Of a DNA stretch of 35,547 nucleotides, positions 30,715-35,547 are shown one piece after another. The DNA lies in the IMG/VR virus record IMGVR_UViG_3300021579_000024, positions 1 through 35,547 of that record, one strand, 5' to 3'. How positions within the stretch are numbered: position 1 is the stretch's first letter; the number at the start of each line of letters is the position of its first letter. The notes beneath the pieces are model-generated. The model saw nothing but the letters and a program-made list of their open reading frames with translations, did not search any database and was not told the DNA's origin. The position numbers and the translations under genes were made by a program. Source of the DNA: a virus.

Positions 30715-32256
30715 TCACGACCCCATCCAAGATGTTGAAACAGCCCCAGTCTGCGCGTTGCGCCTGGGTGCTGTGCGATCATTGTACTCCCGATGTGCAA
30801 CAGGAAACGCAAAAGTCACGGCGATGGCGTCAGCGGCATCTGGTGAGGCCAGACCACGGGCTTTCATCTCCTTCTTGCCCTCCAGGAAGATGGTGCCCGC
30901 AGAGTTCGGCTTCTTCATCGGCCCGACCAGATCGGCCCTGAGGAGCCTGTCCTGCGGCAAACTGGCCGACTTGATCCAATCGCGCATAGCCCCCCAAATC
31001 TCGGCCCTCTTGTTACCCCACATTACAGGGTTTTTGGCTTTCCACCCGAAGTTGACCCCGCGCACTTTGTACTTCTGCTCGGTCAACCTATCAAGGACGC
31101 CATACCCGAGCCCACCCTCGTCGATCACGGTGAGCGCCGGTCGATATTCCTCGATGGCGTCGATCACATGGCCCACGGTAGTCATGGTGTCGTCGCCACG
31201 AAACCGCTTGATGGACACAATGTCACGCCCACGGCGCACGGCGATCACGGTGCTGTCCATGCCACCCCGTGCCGGGTCCACACCGATCACGACGGGCGCG
31301 GTCATGTCCTTGTACTGGGGTCGTTTCATGGCGTCATCGACGAGGTGGGGCGCAATGAACTGGTCTTGACCGCTCTTAGGGAAATCTCCATAGACCTCGA
31401 CCCGTGCTTCGTCGGAGTCCTCGCCGTACTCCTCGATGATCTGCTGGTAAATGGTCTTGTCGGTGCCCTCGACGGTGCGAGCGTCGATCTTCTCAGACTC
31501 CCAGAAGTCGCGCTTATTGCCGTCCACTGACTCGTAGAAATATCCAGTGTTGCGCCGACCGTTGCTGAACGCGAACCAGTATCGGTCGAGGATGTTCTCG
31601 GTGAAGAACCCCGCAGCCACGGACCAGATGCTGTCTGGGATACCCGACGCTTCGTCGAAGATCACCATCATGCCGTCCATGTTGTGCACACCGGCATAGG
31701 CGTCGGGGTTCTCCTCGCTCCATAGCTTACCCTCGGCACCCCAGTAGCGGGTGCCTTTACGCAGGTCACGCTCAACCAACTCGGTCAGCCACTGCGCAGG
31801 GTTCAGGCTCGTGGCCGTCGGCTCCCACCAGTGAGCATTGATAGCCATCGTGACCCACTTGGTGAGTTCACCCCACGTCACCTTGCGCAACTGGTTCTCG
31901 CTGTTGGCCGACACGATGACGCTTGACCCAATCCGAGTGGTCAGCATCCACAGGATCAGCCACGACACGAGTGCTGACTTGCCGACACCACGACCCGATG
32001 ACACGGCCCGCCTGAGCGCGTCGATCAGGTCGCCCTCGGTCAGCTTACCCCGGTTCTCTTTGATGAAGTCCCGTATCCTGCGCAGCATTCTCCTCTGCCA
32101 AGCCCGAGGCGCCTTGAAGTGTTCGAGTGGGGTGTTCTTCTGCCCCCAAGGAAACGCAAAGAGCACAAACGACTCTGGGTCATCCTTGATGTTAGGACTC
32201 CAAAGCTGCGTCATGAGCATCTGCTCCTCTTCGGGGCTGTATCTCATTTTTTGCAT
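30715..32256 (-). CDS. Terminase large subunit (TerL)
   Basis: The 513-residue protein is the packaging motor. The ATPase has Walker A GRGVGKS (88-94) and Walker B MMVIFDEA (196-203). The RNase H-like nuclease has the first acidic site in VIGVDPARGGMD (323-334), the second in VIDEGG (377-382), and the third in SPDAADAIAVTF (471-482). It cuts and pumps DNA through the portal together with TerS. Whether it uses headful or site-specific ends cannot be read from this sequence. The start overlaps the TerS stop by one base. Confidence 0.92.
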   Translation of the reverse strand: MQKMRYSPEEEQMLMTQLWSPNIKDDPESFVLFAFPWGQKNTPLEHFKAPRAWQRRMLRRIRDFIKENRGKLTEGDLIDALRRAVSSGRGVGKSALVSWLILWMLTTRIGSSVIVSANSENQLRKVTWGELTKWVTMAINAHWWEPTATSLNPAQWLTELVERDLRKGTRYWGAEGKLWSEENPDAYAGVHNMDGMMVIFDEASGIPDSIWSVAAGFFTENILDRYWFAFSNGRRNTGYFYESVDGNKRDFWESEKIDARTVEGTDKTIYQQIIEEYGEDSDEARVEVYGDFPKSGQDQFIAPHLVDDAMKRPQYKDMTAPVVIGVDPARGGMDSTVIAVRRGRDIVSIKRFRGDDTMTTVGHVIDAIEEYRPALTVIDEGGLGYGVLDRLTEQKYKVRGVNFGWKAKNPVMWGNKRAEIWGAMRDWIKSASLPQDRLLRADLVGPMKKPNSAGTIFLEGKKEMKARGLASPDAADAIAVTFAFPVAHREYNDRTAPRRNAQTGAVSTSWMGS

Positions 32257-32819
32257 CAGCCGTTCTCCAGTCTCGGGGTCACGTCAACCACCTCCGCATC
32301 GATTACCCGTGCCTGAGCCTGCGCCAGCGCCTCAGTAATCGAGATCGTCCCACCTAACTCGATCTGCTTAGTTTCCCCGTACCGCTTGCGGTTGTGGGCG
32401 CCCATGAGCCACTTGCGCGTGTCGATGCGCAGCTTGTCCCGGTTCACCGTGTCGTTGCTGGCCGGGTCAATGGCGCCCACGCCATCGGCAATCTCAAGAA
32501 TCTCCCCGGCCAGGAACTCGGTGCGCATCTCCTGCGCTTCTTTGAACCGTTCGTGGCGTTGGGGGTCGCGTTTGACCCAGCGCAGGAAATCCTCATAGGA
32601 CACGACCCGATGGTCGTCTTCGATCAAGGACTGAAGGGAGCGGCCACGATAGATATCCTCGATGACGCGCTCGAAGATTTGCTCGTATTCGAGATGGCGC
32701 AACTCACGCGCTGACTTGGAGGTACGCGGGGGCTTGGGGTCTGGGCACGACAGCCAGTTTGGTAATGGGGATTCACCGGTGACAACCGTGCCTAGGGAAT
32801 AAGTGTTGCCCTGTTCCAT
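32256..32819 (-). CDS. Terminase small subunit (TerS)
   Basis: The 187-residue protein matches terminase small subunits of related phages: a helix-turn-helix-like region (about 45-85, FERVIEDIYRGRSLQSLIEDDHRVVSYEDFLRWVKRD), a helical oligomerisation part (RHERFKEAQEMRTEFLAGEILEIADG), and the signature NRDKLRIDTRKWLMGAHNRKRYGE (about 128-151). It binds the packaging site and regulates TerL. The ATG at 32819 has no Shine-Dalgarno sequence, and a -10-like hexamer ends only 9 nt upstream, so a nearly leaderless message is possible. It is the first gene of the late operon and faces the repeat-rich region. Confidence 0.88.
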   Translation of the reverse strand: MEQGNTYSLGTVVTGESPLPNWLSCPDPKPPRTSKSARELRHLEYEQIFERVIEDIYRGRSLQSLIEDDHRVVSYEDFLRWVKRDPQRHERFKEAQEMRTEFLAGEILEIADGVGAIDPASNDTVNRDKLRIDTRKWLMGAHNRKRYGETKQIELGGTISITEALAQAQARVIDAEVVDVTPRLENG

Positions 32820-32828
32820 AGTGCTGTG

Positions 32829-32837
32829 ATGGTATCA
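32829..32837 (-). promoter_or_regulatory. Candidate late promoter, extended -10, inside a palindrome
   Basis: On the minus strand TGA-TACCAT is an extended -10 just before TerS, with an expected start about 3 nt before the ATG. It overlaps the perfect inverted repeat GTGAT-GGT-ATCAC (32826-32838). No clear -35 exists. The TGRTAC core is shared with the candidates at 2802 and 9923. Confidence 0.4.
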
Positions 32838-32960
32838 CGATCTATGAATTTGTGGAACGGGGGATAACGGAACCCGTTGGGTTTTTAGTTTTTGAAAAAT
32901 TTTCACGGGGTCTGTGGTGCCTGCGTAGACGAAACCATGACCCTCTCGGCCCTCCCCCTC

Positions 32961-33024
32961 CCGGCACCCCGGCACCCCGGCACCCCGGCACCCCGGCACC
33001 CCGGCACCCCGGCACCCCGGCACC
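32961..33024. repeat. 8-bp tandem repeat, 8 perfect copies
   Basis: CCGGCACC is repeated eight times without error. Such perfect short arrays change length by slippage. It sits about 140 bp upstream of the TerS gene. Confidence 0.95.
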
Positions 33025-33027
33025 AGC

Positions 33028-33207
33028 GGGTCAAGACGCCCCACCCCTAGGCCCTACCCCTAGGCCCAATGGGTCAATGCACCCTTGGCATCCTAGCCCA
33101 GGGCCCCAGTGGGTCAAGACGCCCCAAAGACCCGCTGGGTCGGGGTGTCGCGGGGGGCTTTGGTGCGGTGGATCGGGCTGTTGGTCAATGCACCCGCTGG
33201 GTCAAGA
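33028..33207. repeat. Cluster of interspersed direct repeats
   Basis: Pairs of direct repeats interleave here: GGGTCAAGACGCCCC at 33028-33042 and 33111-33125; ACCCCTAGGCCC at 33043-33054 and 33056-33067; GGTCAATGCACCC at 33072-33084 and 33183-33195. GGGTCAAGA appears once more at 33199-33207. The shared core is TGGGTCAA, also present in the left-edge array. Iterons for a replication protein or binding sites for TerS are plausible. Confidence 0.85.
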
Positions 33208-33264
33208 GTCGGTCGAAAAGCGGGGAAAAAGACGGACCCAGTGGGGCAAAAAATGGGGTGGTGA

Positions 33265-33326
33265 CAAAAGGCCCTTTCGCGCCCAGGAGACATTTGGTAG
33301 AGCACTTTTCGAAAGGGTCTTTTTTT
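33265..33326 (+). terminator. Intrinsic terminator in the intergenic region
   Basis: AAAAGGCCCTTTCG (from 33266) pairs with CGAAAGGGTCTTTT (from 33310) with one G-U pair across a 30-nt loop, followed by T residues to 33326. In plus orientation it is a good intrinsic terminator. No plus-strand gene precedes it, so it may end a small RNA or block readthrough into the accessory promoter. Confidence 0.65.
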
Positions 33327-33431
33327 CTGGATTTTCAGGATCCGACCCCCCGGACCAAAAGGGCCGGCTGTCACCGGGTCATCGACTCGCCACCCAGTGG
33401 GGAGCCCAGCATCTTTTTTTTCACTGCCCTA

Positions 33432-33459
33432 TTGACATGCTGACCCAATGGGGTAAAGT
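33432..33459 (+). promoter_or_regulatory. Promoter of the accessory operon
   Basis: TTGACA (33432-33437), a perfect -35, is followed after 16 nt by TAAAGT (33454-33459). The spacer contains TGACCCAATGG, the exact reverse complement of CCATTGGGTCA found in the left-edge repeats, so it may carry an operator. Transcription would begin about 40 nt before the first small gene. Confidence 0.75.
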
Positions 33460-33480
33460 GCAGACATCGCAACACGGAGC

Positions 33481-33499
33481 GCCCCGACAGGGGCTGGAG
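33481..33499 (+). promoter_or_regulatory. SD-adjacent GNNA-loop hairpin, copy 1
   Basis: GCCCC-GACA-GGGGC (33481-33494) is followed one base later by GGAG, the ribosome site of the gene at 33506. The same hairpin-plus-SD module precedes every gene of this operon. The hairpin places the SD just outside a stable stem. Confidence 0.8.
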
Positions 33500-33505
33500 A
33501 TAGAG

Positions 33506-33781
33506 ATGACCACAATCGAACTTGATGACGCCCTCTGCGCACTGAGCGCAGAGGCCCAAGCAGCCTTCGCGGCTTGGGTAGTGGCCTGCACCCCCGCGCT
33601 GGCGGAGCGTGCCCAAGCGGCGGTGGCCGCTAAATCGACCCTCGTTCGGGGGGTTCGGGTCGTAAGCCTCTCCCACGAGGCTGCGCTTCTCGCCACCCGG
33701 CAATCGCCGGTGGAAGAGTTCGAAGCATCATATGCTTCCACCCGAGGCGCCCACGCCCACTGGGTCGCCCGGGCAGCCTGA
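33506..33781 (+). CDS. Small Ala-rich accessory protein
   Basis: The 91-residue protein is unknown to me. It is acidic at the start (MTTIELDDALCALSAEAQ) and helical and Ala-rich through residue 45, with a later Val/Ser/Arg segment (TLVRGVRVVSLSHEAALLA) and an Ala/His end. The ATG at 33506 has GGAG 6 nt upstream behind the SD-adjacent hairpin and lies about 47 nt after the promoter -10; the open frame continues upstream through the non-coding repeats only as a shadow. Its size and place fit the accessory genes that phages use against host functions, but no role can be read. Confidence 0.65.
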   Translation: MTTIELDDALCALSAEAQAAFAAWVVACTPALAERAQAAVAAKSTLVRGVRVVSLSHEAALLATRQSPVEEFEASYASTRGAHAHWVARAA

Positions 33782-33861
33782 GAGCGCCCCCACTGCGCCC
33801 GCCTGGGCGCAGTGAGATGCACTTTCGCATTTTTACGCCCCGAAAGGGGCAGGAGAACGAC
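33782..33861 (+). ncRNA. Three-hairpin intergenic RNA element, copy A
   Basis: Directly after a stop codon come stem 1 CACTGCGCCC-GCCT-GGGCGCAGTG (33791-33814), stem 2 AGATGC...GCATTT with a U-run (33815-33834), and stem 3 GCCCC-GAAA-GGGGC (33837-33850) with AGGAG touching it (33851-33855). The next ATG follows at 33862. The element recurs at 34390 and 35081. Confidence 0.85.
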
Positions 33862-34101
33862 ATGACCACCATCATCAATCTGACCCCGCACGCCCTCACC
33901 ATCGAGGGCGTCGGCACCATCGAGCCCTCGGGCACGGTGGCCCGCGTCGCCACCGTGCGGGACGCCTGCCCATCGCTGGGCGGCATCCGCATCACCGCCC
34001 AATCGCTGGGCGACGTGGTGGGACTCCCCGCCCCCGCCGACGACACGATTTACATCGTGTCCGGCATGGTCCTTGAGGCCGTGCGCGGCTTGGTCTGCTG
34101 A
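33862..34101 (+). CDS. Small phage protein of a widespread unnamed family
   Basis: The 79-residue protein reads INLTPHALTIEGVGTIEPSGTVARVATVRDA near the start and later LGDVVGLPAPADDTIYIVSGMVLEAV. I recall many phage and actinobacterial proteins with the NLTPHxI...PPSGxVARV...GxVxGLPxPxxGTxYIVS pattern; their function is unknown to me. They are compact beta-rich proteins, often followed by a longer C-terminal part, so this copy may be a short form. The ATG at 33862 is set by AGGAG 6 nt upstream; an upstream in-frame ATG at 33817 lies inside the RNA element. Confidence 0.75.
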   Translation: MTTIINLTPHALTIEGVGTIEPSGTVARVATVRDACPSLGGIRITAQSLGDVVGLPAPADDTIYIVSGMVLEAVRGLVC

Positions 34102-34140
34102 CCCATTTTTTTACGCCCCGACAGGGGCAGGAGATACACC
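34102..34140 (+). promoter_or_regulatory. Short form of the intergenic element, SD hairpin only
   Basis: After a run of seven T (34106-34112) comes GCCCC-GACA-GGGGC (34115-34128) with AGGAG touching it (34129-34133), then the ATG at 34141. Stems 1 and 2 of the full element are absent here; the T run may be what remains of stem 2. Confidence 0.8.
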
Positions 34141-34389
34141 ATGAGCACGATCGAAGTCACTTGCGCCCAGCGCCAATTCGCAGGCGCCGTCCGAGTAGGC
34201 GAGTACGTCGCCTGGTGGGTGTCGGATGACCGCCAGTCATCCCTGCCGATGGCAATCGCCAGCCACCCAACCGCCGCCGAGGCGGTGGCCGATGCCGAGG
34301 CCGGGGGGCGCCTGCCCGACGTGGCCCTTGAGGGTGGCGCCTACGAGGCAGCCCTCGTCGTCGCCGACGAAGACGCCGAAGACGCCTGA
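34141..34389 (+). CDS. Small acidic accessory protein
   Basis: The 82-residue protein begins with a beta-rich part (STIEVTCAQRQFAGAVRVGEYVAWWVSDD) and ends with a strongly acidic tail (about 66-82, ALVVADEDAEDA). A helical Ala-rich segment lies between (HPTAAEAVADAEAGG). I do not recognise it. Acidic small phage proteins sometimes mimic DNA or RNA, but nothing specific supports that. It is preceded by the SD hairpin and followed by a full copy of the three-hairpin element. Confidence 0.65.
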   Translation: MSTIEVTCAQRQFAGAVRVGEYVAWWVSDDRQSSLPMAIASHPTAAEAVADAEAGGRLPDVALEGGAYEAALVVADEDAEDA

Positions 34390-34471
34390 GAGCGCCCCCA
34401 CTGCGCCCAGGTGGGCGCAGTGAGATGCGCTTTCGCATCTTTTACGCCCCGAAAGGGGCAGGAATAAGACC
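34390..34471 (+). ncRNA. Three-hairpin intergenic RNA element, copy B
   Basis: Stem 1 is CACTGCGCCC-AGGT-GGGCGCAGTG (34399-34422). Stem 2 is a perfect 7-bp AGATGCG-CTTT-CGCATCT (34423-34440) with a short U-run. Stem 3 is GCCCC-GAAA-GGGGC (34446-34459) followed at once by AGGA. The ATG of the clamp-like gene is at 34472. Relative to copy A the stems are kept while loops differ. Confidence 0.85.
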
Positions 34472-35080
34472 ATGATCACCATCGAAACCCGCCTTTTTTG
34501 CAAGGCCTTGAGGTTCGCTTCTGCGTGCGCCGCGAGAAAGGACATCCGCTTCTATTTGCTCGGCGTTCGAGTCGAGGCGGTGGGCGACACGCTGACCCTT
34601 TGCGGCACCGACGGCGCACGCATCGCAGTGTGTGCACTGCGTATTGACAGCGATTCGATGACCGACCTATCGCTGACGATAGGCAACGACGACGTGAAGC
34701 GAATCCTGGCCGCGTTCGGCAAAGACAAAGGCCAAATCGTACTGAGGTCAGAACGTCAAGCGGACCAGGTGCCTACCTTGATAGTCGAGGCCGGGGGCGT
34801 GATCCTGCGGATTAAGGCGGTGGGCGGGGTGTTTCCGGACTACCGCCGTGTGATTCCCCCGACCGATCGAGAGCAGGGGGGTATGCCCATCATCGATGCT
34901 CTTCTCATGGCAGAAGCCTGCACGGCGCTAGAGCCGCTTGCGGGCAAGCTCAAAACCAGCTGCCCCGTTCGATTCGATTCGACCGGCAACCCCGGGGCCT
35001 CGGTTGTGGTGCGCCCTTCGGTCATCCACGATCCCAGGATTACCGATTTGATGGTCGTCATTGCGCCGATTCGTGTCTGA
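34472..35080 (+). CDS. Shortened DnaN-like sliding clamp protein
   Basis: The 202-residue protein resembles domains II and III of the bacterial beta clamp. Residues 11-129 align by eye with E. coli DnaN domain II: ACAARKDIRFYLLGVRVEAVGDTL against AHQDVRYYLNGMLFETEGEEL, then CGTDGARIAVC against ATDGHRLAVC, and GGVFPDYRRVIP (118-129) against DGRFPDYRRVLP. The end MVVIAPIRV resembles YVVMPMRL, the DnaN C-terminus. Domain I is missing and domain III is shortened, against about 366 residues for DnaN. It could be a clamp that forms rings with more subunits, a partner of the phage family B polymerase, or a decoy for host clamp-binding proteins. No clamp loader is seen. It lies between two copies of the three-hairpin element. 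Confidence 0.75.
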   Translation: MITIETRLFCKALRFASACAARKDIRFYLLGVRVEAVGDTLTLCGTDGARIAVCALRIDSDSMTDLSLTIGNDDVKRILAAFGKDKGQIVLRSERQADQVPTLIVEAGGVILRIKAVGGVFPDYRRVIPPTDREQGGMPIIDALLMAEACTALEPLAGKLKTSCPVRFDSTGNPGASVVVRPSVIHDPRITDLMVVIAPIRV

Positions 35081-35164
35081 GAGCACCCCCGCAGCGCCCA
35101 GGCGGGTGCTGCGAGATGCGCTTTCGCATTTTTATACGTCCCCGAAAGGGGCAGGAGATACACC
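35081..35164 (+). ncRNA. Three-hairpin intergenic RNA element, copy C, with covariation
   Basis: Stem 1 is CGCAGCGCCC-AGGC-GGGTGCTGCG (35090-35113): compared with copies A and B, two pairs are changed on both sides (A-U to G-C and U-A to A-U) and one G-C became G-U. Stem 2 is AGATGCG-CTTT-CGCATTT (35114-35131) with a U-run. Stem 3 is CCCC-GAAA-GGGG (35140-35151) followed by CAGGAG. The next ATG is at 35165. Confidence 0.85.
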
Positions 35165-35547
35165 ATGAGCACGACCATCGCCCTTGCCCATCTTGACAAG
35201 GGCCAGATTTGGCACACTTTAGAAGCCATCAATGCCCACCACGACCGTGAGATGCGCCTCTTTGCCGTGTGGTGTGCCCGCCAGGTGCAGCACCTCATGC
35301 CTGACCAGCAGGGCATCGATGCGCTGGACGTGGCCGAGCGCTTCGCCAATGGCGAGGCGTCGATAGATGAGCTTGACGCGGCCCGAACCGCAGCCGCAGC
35401 CAACGCGGCCCGAACCGCCGTCGCCCACGCCGTCGCCCACGCCACCGCCGCCAACGCTGCCGCCAACGCCCGCTACCACGCCAACGCCGCCGCCGCCCCC
35501 GCCTACGTCGCCGTCCGAGCCGCCCAAACCGACGAACTGCGCCGAGT
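35165..35547 (+). CDS. Ala-rich repeat protein, paralogue C (3' end beyond window)
   Basis: An open frame of 127 codons runs to the window edge without a stop. Residues about 28-75 match the late-operon paralogues (DREMRLFAVWCARQVQHLMPD, ALDVAERFANGEASIDELDAAR), followed by an Ala-rich repeat region and AAQTDELRR, which corresponds to the start of the conserved C-terminal end (AAQTAELRRV in paralogue A). Only some 15-20 codons are probably missing. The N-terminus differs: the SPCPDGW...DDEPLSL segment of A and B is replaced by a shorter ALAHLDKGQIWHTLEAINAHH. The ATG follows AGGAG of the intergenic element. The same family is thus present in early and late units on opposite strands. Confidence 0.8.
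   Translation, partial: MSTTIALAHLDKGQIWHTLEAINAHHDREMRLFAVWCARQVQHLMPDQQGIDALDVAERFANGEASIDELDAARTAAAANAARTAVAHAVAHATAANAAANARYHANAAAAPAYVAVRAAQTDELRR

Larger units (their letters stand above)
32820..33505. other. Non-coding repeat-rich intergenic region
   Basis: These 686 bp between the divergent TerS and accessory operons hold no convincing gene: open frames run through tandem repeats and lack ribosome sites. From left to right it contains the TerS promoter candidate, an AACGGG/CCCGTT hairpin followed by T-rich sequence (about 32856-32890), an A/T palindrome TGAAAA-A-TTTTCA, an 8-bp tandem repeat, paired 13-15-bp direct repeats, several ACCCARTGGG motifs, a terminator and a promoter. The layout would suit an origin, a packaging site or a regulatory hub. 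Confidence 0.75.

Noticed and set aside
32961-33024. CRISPR-like array
   Set aside because: The units are 8 bp, head to tail, with no spacers and no cas genes.
33069-33443. 124-codon plus-strand frame in the intergenic region
   Set aside because: It runs across direct repeats, a terminator and most of the -35 to -10 promoter interval, and has no Shine-Dalgarno sequence or recognisable motif.
35165-35547. Window ends joined as a circular genome
   Set aside because: Joining 35547 to 1 would fuse the Ala-rich frame to the 53-bp repeats and then to antisense of the primase, and would not give the conserved DPYPK ending. The genome must continue beyond the window.
1-35547. Lysogeny module, tRNAs or IS elements
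   Set aside because: I looked for integrase, excisionase, CI-like repressor, transposase and tRNA cloverleaf patterns and found none I could support; genes outside the window could change this.

Overview
The window is a GC-rich double-stranded DNA bacteriophage, about 35.5 kb and incomplete at both edges. The virion module is P22-like (podovirus type): TerS, TerL, P22-type portal, scaffold and coat, gp4-like and gp10-like head-completion proteins, three internal ejection proteins, and a tailspike. High GC, codon choice and protein flavour suggest a proteobacterial host, possibly Betaproteobacteria (Burkholderiales); this is an inference. I see no integrase, excisionase, CI-like repressor, tRNA, rRNA, IS element or CRISPR array, so nothing here supports lysogeny.

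Layout. (1) 1-127: 2.4 tandem copies of a 53-bp repeat at the left edge. (2) 162-2704, minus: a primase/helicase-like protein behind a 14-codon leader ORF. (3) 2842-11397, plus: a tightly packed replication and nucleotide operon with an RHH protein, DUF2800, DUF2815 SSB, family B DNA polymerase, DUF5664, VRR-NUC nuclease, SNF2 helicase and MazG-like protein, followed by small DNA-binding, zinc-ribbon and membrane proteins. (4) 32819-11376, minus: one late operon of about 21 kb. It runs TerS, TerL, two Ala-rich paralogues, GroES-like protein, portal, tailspike, second fibre-like protein, scaffold, coat, head completion, cupin, ejection proteins and lysis genes. The plus and minus units collide tail to tail at 11376-11397. 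(5) 32820-33505: a non-coding, repeat-rich region containing the late promoter candidate, 8-bp and 13-bp direct repeats, many ACCCARTGGG-type motifs, an intrinsic terminator and the promoter of the next unit. (6) 33506-35547, plus: an operon of small genes including a shortened DnaN-like sliding clamp and a third Ala-rich paralogue cut by the window edge.

Most unusual signals. The genes of region 6 are separated by a recurrent intergenic RNA element. The full form has three hairpins, the last abutting the Shine-Dalgarno sequence, and its first stem shows two compensatory base-pair changes between copies. The Ala-rich family occurs in both late and early units and shows signs of tandem duplication and loss. 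Other points are the shortened clamp beside a family B polymerase, an SD-masking hairpin before the tailspike, and a motif shared between the two window ends and the accessory promoter.

How it fits together. The plus-strand operon supplies the replisome (polymerase, SSB, helicase/primase, nucleases, a possible clamp) and nucleotide-pool enzymes. The minus-strand operon supplies packaging, capsid, tail, ejection and lysis functions. The right-hand operon resembles a moron-like accessory set with its own promoter and RNA punctuation. All functions are assigned by reading motifs and recalled family patterns; no database search was run.
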